Origin: Deltaproteobacteria bacterium | GTDB taxonomy: Bacteria; Myxococcota_A; UBA9160; UBA4427 | Length of the DNA stretch: 64,000 bases | Direction: 5' to 3' | Assembly (NCBI GenBank): GCA_016713665.1 | Contig: JADJOR010000009.1 | Location: forward strand, 434,001 to 498,000 | Shown here: piece by piece, positions 33,470-45,800 of the stretch | How the letters are laid out: every line of letters starts with the position of its first letter | Position numbering within the stretch: position 1 is the stretch's first letter | Position numbers and translations under genes: made by a program | Notes under the pieces: generated by a model | The model's database searches: none | What the model saw: only the letters and a program-made list of their open reading frames with translations | What the model was told of the DNA's origin: nothing

Positions 33470-34969
33470 CTACTTCGGATTCGGCTGACCGCGGACGAGG
33501 CGGGCCGCGAAGAAGCCGTCGGTGTCGTGGCGATGGGGCAGCATGCGAAGGAAGCCGTCGTCGCCGATGAGCGAGCGGAGCGCCTCGGGGGCCTCGTCGC
33601 GGCCCGCGATCCGCCAGCTCGCGCGGGTCGCCATGAAGCCGCGGATCACGGCCTCGTTCTCTTCGGGCGTGACGGTGCAGGTCGAGTAGACGAGCGTCCC
33701 GCCGGGCTTCAGCACCGAGGCGGCGGACTCGACGAGCGCGCGCTGGGTCTTCGCGAGCTCGCCCAGATCTTCCGGGCGCACCCGCCAGCGCGCGTCGGGA
33801 TTGCGGCGCAGGGCGCCGAGGCCCGAGCAGGGGGCGTCGACCAGGATCCGGTCGAAGGGGCCGCCGTGGGCCTGGAGATCGCCGAGGGATTTCGTCGCGT
33901 CGCGCTCGGCGACGGCGACACCGCCGAGCTCGAGGCGGCGCAGGCCGCGGCCGACGAGGCCGAGTCGACGCTCGTGGCGGTCGAGGGCGACGACCTGGCC
34001 CTGGCCGGCGAGGCGCTCGGCGATCGCCGCGGTCTTCGTGCCGGGGGCCGCACAGACGTCGAGAATGCGCTCGCCGGGCTGCGGATCGAGCCAGTGGACG
34101 ACGAGCTGCGAGGCCTCGTCCTGGGGGCTGATCCGGCCGGCGAGGAAGGCGGGATCCTGACCGACGTCGCCGCGGCGCCCGAGCACGATGCCGTCGGGGG
34201 CGAAGCGACAGGGCTCCGCCTCGGGAAAGCGCTCGCGCAGCTCGGCCAGCATCGCCTCGCGCGTCGTCTTCGTGCGATTGACGCGCACGGTGACGGGGGC
34301 CGCCTCGTTCATCGAGCTCGCGAGGCGGGCGGCCTCCTCCGGTCCGTAGGCCGCGAGCCAGCGCACGGCGAGCCATTCGGGCATCGAGCAGGCATGCACG
34401 AGATGGCCCAGTGGATCGGTCTCGAGGGACGGGAGCTCGAAGCTCGCGCCCTCGCGCGCGATCCGCCGCAGCACGGCGTTCACGAGTCCCGTCGCGCGCT
34501 CGAGGCCGAGCGCGCGGACGCAGCGGACGGCCTCGTCGACGGCGGCGGTCGCCGGGATCCGATCCGAGAAGCAGAGCTGATAGGCGCCGACCCGCAGCGC
34601 GCTGATCACGAAGGGCTCGAGCTTCGAGAGGTCGCGCTCGAGGGCCTTCCCGAGCAGGTAGTCGAGGCGACCCCGCCAGCGCAGCGTCCCGTAGACGAGC
34701 TCCGTCGCGAGCGCGCGATCGCCGGCGGGCATGCGGCTCTGGACGAGGGCGTGATGGAGCGCGAGGTCGGCGTAGGCGCCGGCGCGCTGGACGCGCTCGA
34801 CGACGCGGATCGCGACCATGCGCGGCGCGGTGGGCGCGCCCGCGCGCCGGGGCAGCACCTCGCGGGTCGGCCCCTTCGGACTCCGCGGCCCGCGCGGCCC
34901 GCGTCCGTCGCCGCCGATCTTGCCGCCGCCTTTGCCGCCGCTCTTGTCCCGGGGAGGGGTCGGGCTCAT
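33470..34969 (-). CDS. rsmB: 16S rRNA m5C967 methyltransferase
   Basis: A 499-residue protein with an N-terminal NusB-like RNA-binding domain (about 50-185) and a C-terminal SAM-dependent RNA m5C methyltransferase domain. Catalytic landmarks are DVCAAPGTKT, VDAPCSGLGALRRNPDARWR and the nucleophile region YSTCTVTPEEN. The first 45 residues are a basic, Gly/Lys-rich extension (GGKGGGKIGGDGRG) not usual for the family. ATG 34969 overlaps the fmt stop as ATGA, so translation is coupled. Confidence 0.92.
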   Translation of the reverse strand: MSPTPPRDKSGGKGGGKIGGDGRGPRGPRSPKGPTREVLPRRAGAPTAPRMVAIRVVERVQRAGAYADLALHHALVQSRMPAGDRALATELVYGTLRWRGRLDYLLGKALERDLSKLEPFVISALRVGAYQLCFSDRIPATAAVDEAVRCVRALGLERATGLVNAVLRRIAREGASFELPSLETDPLGHLVHACSMPEWLAVRWLAAYGPEEAARLASSMNEAAPVTVRVNRTKTTREAMLAELRERFPEAEPCRFAPDGIVLGRRGDVGQDPAFLAGRISPQDEASQLVVHWLDPQPGERILDVCAAPGTKTAAIAERLAGQGQVVALDRHERRLGLVGRGLRRLELGGVAVAERDATKSLGDLQAHGGPFDRILVDAPCSGLGALRRNPDARWRVRPEDLGELAKTQRALVESAASVLKPGGTLVYSTCTVTPEENEAVIRGFMATRASWRIAGRDEAPEALRSLIGDDGFLRMLPHRHDTDGFFAARLVRGQPNPK

Positions 34970-35979
34970 GCGGGCTCCGGTGCGCGCTCGAAGCGGGCGT
35001 CGGCTTCGATCGGAAATCCGCGCAGGAAGTCGGCGATCGCGAGGGGCTTGCCGCCGGGACGCTGCATCTCGAGGGGGACGAGCCAGCCCTCGCCGGTCGC
35101 GATGCGAAGCGGCAGGGCAGGGGCGCTGCGATCGACGGTCCCCGGCGCCGGGGCCTCGCCGCAGGCGAAGGGCAGGGCGTCGGCGCGCAGCAGCTTGAGC
35201 TCGGTGCGCGTCCCGCCCTGCACGAGCACGAGGCTCGCGCCGGGACGCGGGGCGAGGGCATGGATGCGGCGCGCGAGGGCCTGCGCGCGCTCGCGCGGAT
35301 CGAGGATCGCGTCGCGCTTCTCGATCTTCGCGGCGTGGGTCGCGCGGCTCGCGTCCTGCTCGCTCCAGACGACGCGCTCGGCGTCGATCGCTTCGACGAC
35401 GTCGAGGATCAGGTCGGCGGCGAGCGAGGCGAGACGGCTCGAGAGCTCGGCCGTGTTCTCGCGCGGCGCGATCGGCATGCGCGCGACGGCGGCGACCGGG
35501 CCCGCGTCCATCTCCTTCTCGATCCGCATGACCGAGATCCCCGTCTCGGCATCGCCTTCGAGGATCGCGCGCGCGATCGGCGCCGCGCCGCGGTGGCGCG
35601 GCAGGAGCGAGGCGTGGGCGTTGATCAGATACCCCTTCGCCGGCAGCTCGCGCACCGTCTTCGGCAGAAACTGCCCGAACGCGACCACCACGCCCAGATC
35701 CGGCCGCCAGGCGCGCATCGCCTCGACGCAGTCCGCAGCGCCCACCTTCTCCGGTCGCAGCAGCGGCACGCCCGCGCGCAGCGCGACCTCCGCGACCGGG
35801 GAAGGCGATTCCTTGCGCCCGCGTCCGCGTCCGCGATCGGGCTGGGAGACGACGCCGACCACCGGATGGCGCGAGGCGAGCAGGCGCTCGAGGGTCGGGA
35901 CGGCGATCTCCGGCGTACCGAAGAAGACGAGGCGAAGCGGGCTCGATTCGCGCGGAGTCCGGCGCGGCTCGGCGCTCAA
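34966..35979 (-). CDS. fmt: Methionyl-tRNA formyltransferase
   Basis: A 337-residue enzyme that formylates initiator Met-tRNA. Family motifs: LRLVFFGTPEIAVPTLERLL, VVSQPDRGRGRG, the catalytic INAHASLLPRHRGAAPI and GISVMRIEKEMDAGPV, then a C-terminal OB-like domain. There is no ATG. TTG 35979 overlaps the def stop as TTGA and gives a normal N-terminus. The def-fmt order is the usual bacterial arrangement, since deformylase removes what this enzyme adds. Confidence 0.93.
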   Translation of the reverse strand: MSAEPRRTPRESSPLRLVFFGTPEIAVPTLERLLASRHPVVGVVSQPDRGRGRGRKESPSPVAEVALRAGVPLLRPEKVGAADCVEAMRAWRPDLGVVVAFGQFLPKTVRELPAKGYLINAHASLLPRHRGAAPIARAILEGDAETGISVMRIEKEMDAGPVAAVARMPIAPRENTAELSSRLASLAADLILDVVEAIDAERVVWSEQDASRATHAAKIEKRDAILDPRERAQALARRIHALAPRPGASLVLVQGGTRTELKLLRADALPFACGEAPAPGTVDRSAPALPLRIATGEGWLVPLEMQRPGGKPLAIADFLRGFPIEADARFERAPEPA

Positions 35980-36506
35980 CCGTGCCGCTCGGCGGCTTCT
36001 TCGGCGAGCTGCTTGCGGCGCTTCTTGACGTAGAGGCTTCGCTTCAGCCGGCTGATGCGATCGATGAAGAGGATCCCGTCGAGATGATCGACCTCGTGCT
36101 GGATGCAGACCGCGCGGAGTCCCTCGGCGCGCTCGACGATCGGCTTGCCCTCGAGATCGAGGCCGCGCAGGGTGATCTTCGCGTCGCGCTCGACGACGGC
36201 GTTGTAGTCGGGCACGGAGAGGCAGCCCTCGTCCCACGTAATGCGGCCTTCGCGCTCGCTGATCTCGGGGTTGAGGACGACCGTCGGGTGGCGGCCGACC
36301 TCGTCGTCGCTCCACTCCGTGTCGATCACGAACATCCGCACGCTCGCGCCGACCTGCGGCGCCGCGAGACCGATGCCCGGCTCGTCGTACATGACCTCGA
36401 TCATGTCGGCGGCGAGCATTCGGATCTCGTCCGTGATCTCGCCGATCGGCTTCGAGACGAGCTTCAGCCTCGGGTCCGGGAACAGCACGACTTCGCGCAG
36501 GGGCAT
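35976..36506 (-). CDS. def: Peptide deformylase
   Basis: A 176-residue metalloenzyme that removes the N-formyl group from nascent proteins. The three motifs are complete: GIGLAAPQVG, EGCLSVP with the metal Cys, and HEVDHLDG with both metal His and the catalytic Glu. The C-terminal 25 residues are basic. The 49-base gap before it contains an A/T-rich patch with palindromes AACTAGTT (36523-36530) and TTGGAACCAA, which may hold a promoter of its own (TAGTTA on the minus strand). Confidence 0.96.
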   Translation of the reverse strand: MPLREVVLFPDPRLKLVSKPIGEITDEIRMLAADMIEVMYDEPGIGLAAPQVGASVRMFVIDTEWSDDEVGRHPTVVLNPEISEREGRITWDEGCLSVPDYNAVVERDAKITLRGLDLEGKPIVERAEGLRAVCIQHEVDHLDGILFIDRISRLKRSLYVKKRRKQLAEEAAERHG

Positions 36507-36555
36507 GGGGTCTCGGGTCGCTAACTAGTTGGAACCAATGGGGAAAACGCGCGGT

Positions 36556-39157
<2,602 letters not shown>

Positions 39158-39159
<2 letters not shown>

Positions 39160-39958
39160 GGCGAGAGCGTATGCAGGCCGACCGCGACCGGAAAGGCCGC
39201 GGGCGCCGAAGCCCCGCGTGCGCGTCGAAGATCGCGACGGCGCGCGGACGCTCGTCGTCGACGAGACCTTCGCCTCGTTCTACCGGCCCGGCGAGCTCGC
39301 GACCCATTGCGTCTGGGATGCGATCGCGGCGCCGCTGGCCTGGCTCCCGCCCCACCGCCGGCGGAAGATCCTGATCCTCGGCCTCGGCGCCGGCTCCGTC
39401 GCGCGCCTCGCGCGGGCGATCGCGCCGGAGGCCGAGATCCGGGGCGTCGAGCTCGACGGCGAGGTCGTGCGGCTCGCGCGCCAGCACTTCGAGCTCGATG
39501 CTCTCGGCCTCTCGATCGAGCAGGCCGACGCCCGGGTCTGGCTCGAGCGCGCGATCTCCCGCGCCGAGCGCTACGACGCGATCCTCGAGGACGTGTTCAT
39601 CGGGCGCGGCGATGCGGTGCACAAGCCGGACTGGATTCCGGAGCCGGCCCATCGCCAGGCGAGAGCGCTGCTCGTCCGCGGCGGTCTGCTCGTCAGCAAC
39701 ACGCTCGACGAGCACGCCCGGGTCGCGGCGGTCCTGCACGAGTCCTTCGCGAGCGTGGTCGAGATCCGGGTCGAGGACTACGACAACCGCGTGCTCGTCG
39801 GCGGGGGCGAGGGGCTCACGGGGCTCGCGCTGCGGCAGGCGGTTCAGGCGTCCGAGGTCCTGCGCGAGAGTTTGGACGTGCTCTCGTTCCGCACGCGCGG
39901 GGCCGGCGTCAGCTCGATCCCCGCTCCTCGTCGAGGAAGTTCAGCACGACCTGGTTGA
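39158..39958 (+). CDS. Spermidine-synthase-like methyltransferase-fold protein
   Basis: A 266-residue Rossmann methyltransferase-fold protein with SAM-type loop ILILGLGAGSVARLARAI, acidic loop GVELDGEVVRLAR and EQADARVWLE, the pattern of polyamine synthases and their relatives. The usual spermidine-synthase catalytic Asp region reads YDAILEDVFIGRGDAVHKPD. It could also be a methyltransferase. ATG 39158 overlaps the divergent priA ATG by two bases; GTG 39218 is a plausible later start and would leave the priA promoter outside the coding part. The 3' end overlaps the convergent hydrolase gene by 50 bases. Confidence 0.68.
39166..39171 (-). promoter_or_regulatory. -10 element of priA, predicted leaderless
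   Basis: TACGCT on the minus strand (39171-39166), six bases before the priA ATG. TTTCCG at the right distance (about 17 bases) may be the -35. The element lies within the annotated start of the divergent gene. Confidence 0.5.
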
Positions 39959-40739
39959 AGCGCTCGGGCCGCTCGGCCATCACGGCGTGGCCGCTGTAGG
40001 CGAGGGCCAGGTCGCGGGCGTTCGGCATTGCCTCGGCGATCTCGCGGCTGAACTTCGAGGGCGTCAACGCGTCGCGGCGGCCGCAGATCGCGAGCGTCGG
40101 ATGCTCGAGGCGGCCGAGGCGGTCGAGGGCGTCGTGGCCGATGCAGGCGTCGCATTGCCGGGCGAAGGCTTCGCCGGTCACCGGCGTCCGCCCGTCGTCG
40201 AGATGGGCCACCGCGGTCGTGACCAGCTCACGCTCCTCGAGCGATTCGTCCGAGAGCGTCCAGATGAGTCGATGCCGGACCATCGCCGAGGCCGGGGTCC
40301 CGGCCCGGCCGAGGGCGGCCCAGGACTCGAGCAGCATGCGCCGCTTCGCGTCGGGCCGCGCCCAGGTCCCGATCAGGACGAGATCGCGGAAGCGGTCGGG
40401 GGCTTCGAGGGCGGCCTCCTGGATCGTCATGCCGCCGAGGAAGTAGCCCGCGGCATCGACGCGCTCGAGGGCCAGGGCGTCGAGCAGATCGAGCAGGTCC
40501 CGGGCGAGGTCGGCGGTCGTGAAGGGTCGGCCCGGATCCTCGCTCTCACCGACGCCGCGATGGTCGTAGATCAGGACGTCGCGATGTTCGGAGAAGGTCG
40601 GGACCTGGAAGGGCAGCCAGCCGGCGCAGCGGCCGCCGATGCCCATCACGAGGACGATGGGCGGGAATTCGGGTCGCGGATCGCGGGCGCGGTGGAGCTC
40701 GTAGTAGAGGGCGTGATGGGCAAGCTTGGCGAGCGGCAT
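39909..40739 (-). CDS. Alpha/beta hydrolase lacking the catalytic serine
   Basis: A 276-residue alpha/beta hydrolase of the epoxide-hydrolase/haloperoxidase-like type. The oxyanion region is IVLVMGIGGRCAGW; the acid lies in CGRRDALTP and the His in YSGHAVMAERPE. The nucleophile elbow, normally GxSxGG, reads GYFLGGM: residue 100 is Phe (TTC, 40442-40440), one base away from the Ser codon TCC. Everything else is intact, so this is either a catalytically dead paralogue, a recent mutation or a sequence error. ATG 40739 is preceded six bases upstream by TACACT. Confidence 0.78.
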   Translation of the reverse strand: MPLAKLAHHALYYELHRARDPRPEFPPIVLVMGIGGRCAGWLPFQVPTFSEHRDVLIYDHRGVGESEDPGRPFTTADLARDLLDLLDALALERVDAAGYFLGGMTIQEAALEAPDRFRDLVLIGTWARPDAKRRMLLESWAALGRAGTPASAMVRHRLIWTLSDESLEERELVTTAVAHLDDGRTPVTGEAFARQCDACIGHDALDRLGRLEHPTLAICGRRDALTPSKFSREIAEAMPNARDLALAYSGHAVMAERPERFNQVVLNFLDEERGSS

Positions 40740-40745
40740 GGCGCG

Positions 40746-40751
40746 AGTGTA
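40746..40751 (-). promoter_or_regulatory. -10 element of the hydrolase gene, predicted leaderless
   Basis: TACACT on the minus strand (40751-40746), then six bases, then ATG. Confidence 0.45.
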
Positions 40752-40802
40752 CCCGCTCACCGTCGCCGGCCAGACCTTCGCGGCGCCGATTCGGGACGCG
40801 CT

Positions 40803-40829
40803 TGCAATAATCGAACGACCGTTTAATTT
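40803..40829 (+). promoter_or_regulatory. TetR promoter with 20-base palindromic operator
   Basis: TTGCAA (40803-40808) and TAATTT (40824-40829) form a promoter with a 15-base spacer. Between and over them lies the inverted repeat AATnnAACGnnCGTTnnATT (40809-40828), whose 14 specified bases are all symmetric. It ends nine bases before the TetR start. Its position fits autorepression by the TetR protein it precedes. Confidence 0.55.
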
Positions 40830-40837
40830 CCCGCCCC

Positions 40838-41599
40838 ATGCCCCCCCGAAAATCCAGACCGTCGCGCCCCCGAGCGGGGGCCGCGAAGAGCGCGCCCGCC
40901 CCGGTCGTGTCGGCGCGCGCCCGAGGTCGAGGCCGCAGCCCGAGGCGGCCCGGCCGGCCGCGGGCGACCGAGCTCGACGAGGCCGAGGTCCGCGAGCGAT
41001 TGCTGCAGGCGGCGACGGAGCTCGCCGCGGCCCAGGGCTTCGAGACCTGCGGGCTGCGGGAGATCGCGGCACGGGCCCGGGTCAGCCCGGCCATGATCTC
41101 CTACTACTTCGGCGATCGGGAAGGTTTCGGCGAGGCGCTCTACAAGCGCGCCTTCGAGCGCGTGAGCGCACGGGTCAAGCTCCTCGTCGACGCGCCGGGC
41201 TTCGCCGAGCGCGACGGTCTCGACGAGCTCGTCTCCCTCCACGTCGCCGCGCTGACCGCGGATCCCTGGCTGCCGAAGCTGATCGCGAGCGAGCTGCTCG
41301 AGCACGGGGCGTCGCCGCTGCGCTCCCGGCTCTTCCGGGATCTGACGCGCGGGCCGCTGATGGCGATGATCGGCTGGCTCGAGGACGAGCAGGGCGCGGG
41401 GCGTCTGCGCCAAGACGTCGACGCGCGCTGGATGGCGATCTCGATCGCGAGTCTGTGCACCTTTCCCTTCCTGATCCTGCCCATCGTCGGCGAGGAGCTC
41501 GGCCTCGCGTCGGGCCCCGGCTTCGCCGAGAAGCTGGTGGCCCAGACCCGGCATTTCCTCGCCGATGGACTGCGTGCCCGTACGGAGGTCTCCCGATGA
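40838..41599 (+). CDS. TetR-family repressor of the RND efflux operon
   Basis: A 253-residue regulator. A basic Pro/Arg-rich N-terminal extension of about 45 residues precedes a TetR helix-turn-helix (LREIAARARVSPAMISYYFGDRE, split as recognition helix and following turn). The rest is an alpha-helical ligand domain resembling the TetR_C domains of efflux repressors. The stop overlaps the membrane-fusion-protein gene as ATGA. It probably binds the palindrome just upstream and represses the whole operon until an efflux substrate is bound. Confidence 0.87.
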   Translation: MPPRKSRPSRPRAGAAKSAPAPVVSARARGRGRSPRRPGRPRATELDEAEVRERLLQAATELAAAQGFETCGLREIAARARVSPAMISYYFGDREGFGEALYKRAFERVSARVKLLVDAPGFAERDGLDELVSLHVAALTADPWLPKLIASELLEHGASPLRSRLFRDLTRGPLMAMIGWLEDEQGAGRLRQDVDARWMAISIASLCTFPFLILPIVGEELGLASGPGFAEKLVAQTRHFLADGLRARTEVSR

Positions 41600-42867
41600 A
41601 GCCGGCGAATCCCGCCGACCGTCCCGACTGCTCGCCGCGCGCGGGCGTGCTCCGCCCGACGCGCCGTCGCTTCCGCGCGTCCGGTGCGTGCGCAGGCGAG
41701 AGCTTCGGTCCGGGGGTCGTCCCGATCGTCGCTCCGATCGTCGCCCTGGTCGTCGCCCTGACCGGGCTCGCCTGCAGCCCGGCCGATGCGACGCGCGACG
41801 CCGCCGAGCAGGCCGACGCTGCGCCGCCGGCGACGCGCGTGCGGGTCCAGGTCGAGCCGGTCCGGCTCGCCCGGCTCGAGGGCGCCGAGAGCGTGACGGG
41901 CACGATCCGCGCCTATCACCGCGCGACGATCACCGCCGAGGCGCAGGGCCGGGTGGTCGCGCGGGCGGCGCTGCCCGGCTCGCCCGTCGAAGCCGGTGGC
42001 CTCCTGATCGAGCTCGAGGATGCGCGGCAGGTCCTCGAGCTGCGCCGGGCCGAGGCCGCCCTCGGTACGGCCGAGACCGTCCTGCGCCACGCCGAGCGCG
42101 AGCTCGCCCGCGGCGAGCAGCTGCTCGCCCAGAAAGCCCTCAGCACCCAGCAGCACGACGATCTCCGCCTCGCCGTCGACCGCGCGCGCAACGAGAGCGA
42201 GGTCGCCCTCGTCGCCCGGGACACCGCGAAGCGCAGCCTCGCCGACACGAAGATCCGCGCTCCCTTCGCCGGCACCGTCGACTCCCTCGCCGTCGACGTC
42301 GGCGACTTCGTCTCGGTCGGCACCCCCGTCGCGACCCTCGTCGACCTCTCCCGTGTCCGCATCTTCGGCGGGGTCACCGCCCGCGAGGCCGCGCGCATGA
42401 AGTCCGGGATGAAGGCCCAGGTCGGCGTCGCCGACCTCGACGGCCGCCGCTTCGAGGCGACGCTCGTCAGTGTCGCGAACGTCGCCGGCCGGCTCGACGG
42501 GACCTACGAGTTCGAGCTCGGCATGGAGAACCCGGGCGGCCTGCGCGACGGCATGGTCGCGAGCATCGAGCTGCGCGAAGCGGGGGCGGCCCAGGCGCTG
42601 CTGGCGCCGCGCGCCGCGCTGCTGCGCCGCGGCGGCGAGCCCGGGGTCTTCGTCGTCGAGCGGACCACCGCGGGCCCGGTCGCCCGGGCCCGGAGCGTGC
42701 GGACCGGACGGGTCGAAGGCGAGCGGATCGAGATCCTCGCCGGGCTCGCCGACGGCGACGAGGTCGTCTTCGACGGGCATTTCGCCCTTCAGGACGGTTC
42801 GAGCGTCGTGGTCGACGGAGACCCGGCCGCGTCGGCTCCGGCATCTCCGCCGAGCGCGGTGGAGTAG
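41596..42867 (+). CDS. RND efflux membrane-fusion lipoprotein
   Basis: A 423-residue periplasmic adaptor. A long N-terminal segment leads to a hydrophobic stretch and lipobox GLACS. The lipoyl/barrel-sandwich halves are VTGTIRAYHRATITAEAQG and TKIRAPFAGTVDSLAVDVGD, flanking an alpha-hairpin (about 150-215), then a beta-barrel and membrane-proximal domain (GLRDGMVASIELRE). It links the inner-membrane RND pump encoded next to an outer-membrane channel; no TolC-like gene is in the operon. Confidence 0.9.
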   Translation: MKPANPADRPDCSPRAGVLRPTRRRFRASGACAGESFGPGVVPIVAPIVALVVALTGLACSPADATRDAAEQADAAPPATRVRVQVEPVRLARLEGAESVTGTIRAYHRATITAEAQGRVVARAALPGSPVEAGGLLIELEDARQVLELRRAEAALGTAETVLRHAERELARGEQLLAQKALSTQQHDDLRLAVDRARNESEVALVARDTAKRSLADTKIRAPFAGTVDSLAVDVGDFVSVGTPVATLVDLSRVRIFGGVTAREAARMKSGMKAQVGVADLDGRRFEATLVSVANVAGRLDGTYEFELGMENPGGLRDGMVASIELREAGAAQALLAPRAALLRRGGEPGVFVVERTTAGPVARARSVRTGRVEGERIEILAGLADGDEVVFDGHFALQDGSSVVVDGDPAASAPASPPSAVE

Positions 42868-42872
42868 GGCCG

Positions 42873-45800
42873 TTGGAACGCTTCATCCGCTTCTTCGTCG
42901 AGCGCCATCTGCTCGTTCACGTGATCACGGCGTCGATCGTCATGGTCGGACTGCGCTCGGCGAAGAACACCAACATCGAGGGCTTTCCGTCGACCCAGCT
43001 GCCGCGCTTCGTGGTGAACGCCCAGCTGCCCGGGGCCGCCGCGCGGGACGTCGAGACGAAGATCACGATCCCGATCGAGGACGAGCTGCGCGAGGTCGAC
43101 GGCCTCGACAGCTACACGACCGTGATCACCGACAACCGCTCGGTCACCCAGATCGAGCTCGACGACGACACGCCGGACGCCGAGATCGCCGAAAAGGAGC
43201 GCGAGGTCCGCACCGCCCTCGACGCCGTCCGCGGATTCCCGGAAGACATGCGGGACGATCCGACGCTGGTCGTCATGAACCCCAACAAGCAGCCGATCCT
43301 CGAGGTCGCGCTCGCGGGGGAATCGAAGAGCCTGCCCGCCGCGGCGCTGCGCGTCGAGCGTGCGCTGCTCCGGGTCGAGGGCGTCGGCGAGATCGAGAAG
43401 GTCGGTCTGCCCGATCCCGAGCTCCGGGTCTACGTCGATCCCCAGGCCGCGCGCGCCCACGGCGTGACGCTCCTCGACGTCGTCCGGGCGATCGCGGGCC
43501 GCAACGTCTCCGATACGGGCGGCGTGCTCGAGTCGTCGAGCGATCGTCGCCAGGTCGTCTTGTGGGGGCGCTTCGAGAAGCCGGAAGAGGTCGGTGACGT
43601 CGTGCTGCGCTTCGAGGAGGAGGGGCCGCTCTACGTGCGCGACGTGGCGCGCCTCGAGCTCGGCCGGGAAGACGTCCAGCTCCTCGCCGGCACCAACGGC
43701 GAGCCCGGGCTCTCGCTGATCGTCGTGAAGCGCGCGGGGGCGGACGTGATCGAGACCCAGGCGCGGATCGTCGACGCCCTCGCCCGCCTCGAGCTCCCGA
43801 ACGGCGTCACGACCTCGATCGTCAACGACATGTCCTACGAGATGCGCAACCGGATGAACGTGCTCTACAGCAACGGCATCATGGGCATCATCCTCGTGGT
43901 CGCGATCCTGTTCACGTTCCTCGCGCCCTCGGCGGCGATCTGGGTCGCGGCGGGGGTGCCGATCGTGATTCTCGGCGTGATCGCCGTGATGCCCTTCACG
44001 GGCATGACGATCAACTTCGTCTCGACGACGGCCTTCGTGATCGTGCTCGGCATGCTGGTCGACGATGCGGTCGTCGTCGCGGAGATGATCCTCGTGAAGC
44101 GGCAGGAGGGCCTGCCGCCCGCCGAGGCCGCCGTGCAGGGGGCGCTCGCCGTGTCGTCGCCGGTCTTCGCGTCGGCGGCGACGACGGTGCTCGCGTTCGC
44201 GCCGCTGCTCGCGATCGGGGGCATGTCGTCGCGGGTCGTCTGGATGATCCCGGCGGTCGTCTGTCTCTCGCTCCTGCTCTCGCTGGCGGAGAGCTTCGTC
44301 ATCCTGCCGGCCCACATGGCGATCTCGGGCAGCAACGCGAAGCCGGCGCCCAAGCGCGCCTTCGTCCTGCGGCTCGAGGAGCGCTACCGGCGCGCGCTGC
44401 GCGTGACGCTCGCGAATCGCGGGCGGGTCATCGCGGGCTTCGCCGCCTTCTTCTTCCTGGTCGCATTCGGAGTCATCCCGCGGCTCGAGTTCGAGTTCTT
44501 TCCGCAGGAGTCGGCGCCGGGCTTCCACATCAAGGTCACGATGCCGCCCGGGACGCCGATCGAGCAGACGGAGGCCGTCGTCGACGTCGTGCAGGCACAG
44601 CTCCCGCCGATCATGGGCACGGATCTCCAGGCGCTCACGACCCGTGTCGGCCATCAGGATCGGGAGGGCTCGGGGCGCGAGTACGGCTCGGCCGAGAACG
44701 AGGGCATCGTCTCCGCCCATCTCGACCTCGACAAGAAGCGCAAGAGCGCGGCGGAGTGGATCGAGGCGCTGCGCGAGACGATCGCGGCGCCGCTCGACGC
44801 GAAGATCTCGTTCGAGGCGGACATCGACGGGCCGCCGGGGCTCGAGCCCGTCAACGTCTACGTCCTCGCCAACGACGACGCGATCCGCCGTCAGGTCGGC
44901 GTCGCCCTCGCCGAGTTCCTGCGCGGCATGCAGGGCGTCGTCGACGTCTCGATCGACGAACGCTTCGGGATCCGTCAGATCGACCTCAATCCCGACCCCG
45001 AGCGCCTCGCGCGGCACGGCCTCGACGCGCGCATGCTCGGTCAGACGCTGAAGGCCGCCTACTACGGAATCATCGCGACCGAGATGCGCGATCTCGAGGA
45101 GACGACCGATGTCCGGGTCACCCTCGAGCCCGAGGCGCGCCGGACGCTCCACGCGATCCTCGACACCCCCGTCCGCAACGAACGCGGCGAGCTCGTGCTC
45201 GTCCGCGACGTCGTCGATCCGGTCGAGATCCCGGCGCTCGCGAAGATCCAGCACCGCGACGGCCGCCGCTCCCTCAACGTGACGGCGGGCCTCGCGGCGG
45301 ACGCGCCCAACACGGCCCTCACGATCGCGGAGCGCATCGAGCGCGAGTTCGTCCCCCGCTATGCGAACCGCGACGACGTCGAGATCGAGATCAGCGGCGA
45401 GGCGGTCCAGTCGCGCCGGGCGACGGGGGATCTCGCGGCGGTGGGCATCGTCGTCGTGTTCGGGATCGGGGCCGTGATCGCGATCATGCTGGGCTCGCTG
45501 CTCGAGGCGCTCTTCGTGATCGCGGTCGTGCCCTTCGCGATCGTGGCGGTCGCGCTCACGTTCTGGCTCCACGGCATGAACTTCAGCCTGCTGCCGGTGA
45601 TCGGGACGATCGGGCTCTCGGGGGTCGTCGTGAACGCGTCGATCGTCATGGTCGACGCGGTCCACAACGCCCAGTCCCAGCTCTCGCGGGCCGCCAGCGA
45701 GGCCGAGCGGGAGGCGACGCTGATCGAGACGATCGTCTCGCGGCTGCGGCCGATCCTCGTGACCACGATGACGACCTTCGGCGGCGTCATCCCGACGGCC

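Noticed and set aside
34966..35979. Frameshift in fmt because no ATG is present
   Set aside because: TTG 35979 overlaps the def stop as TTGA and gives a normal N-terminus, so no frameshift is needed.
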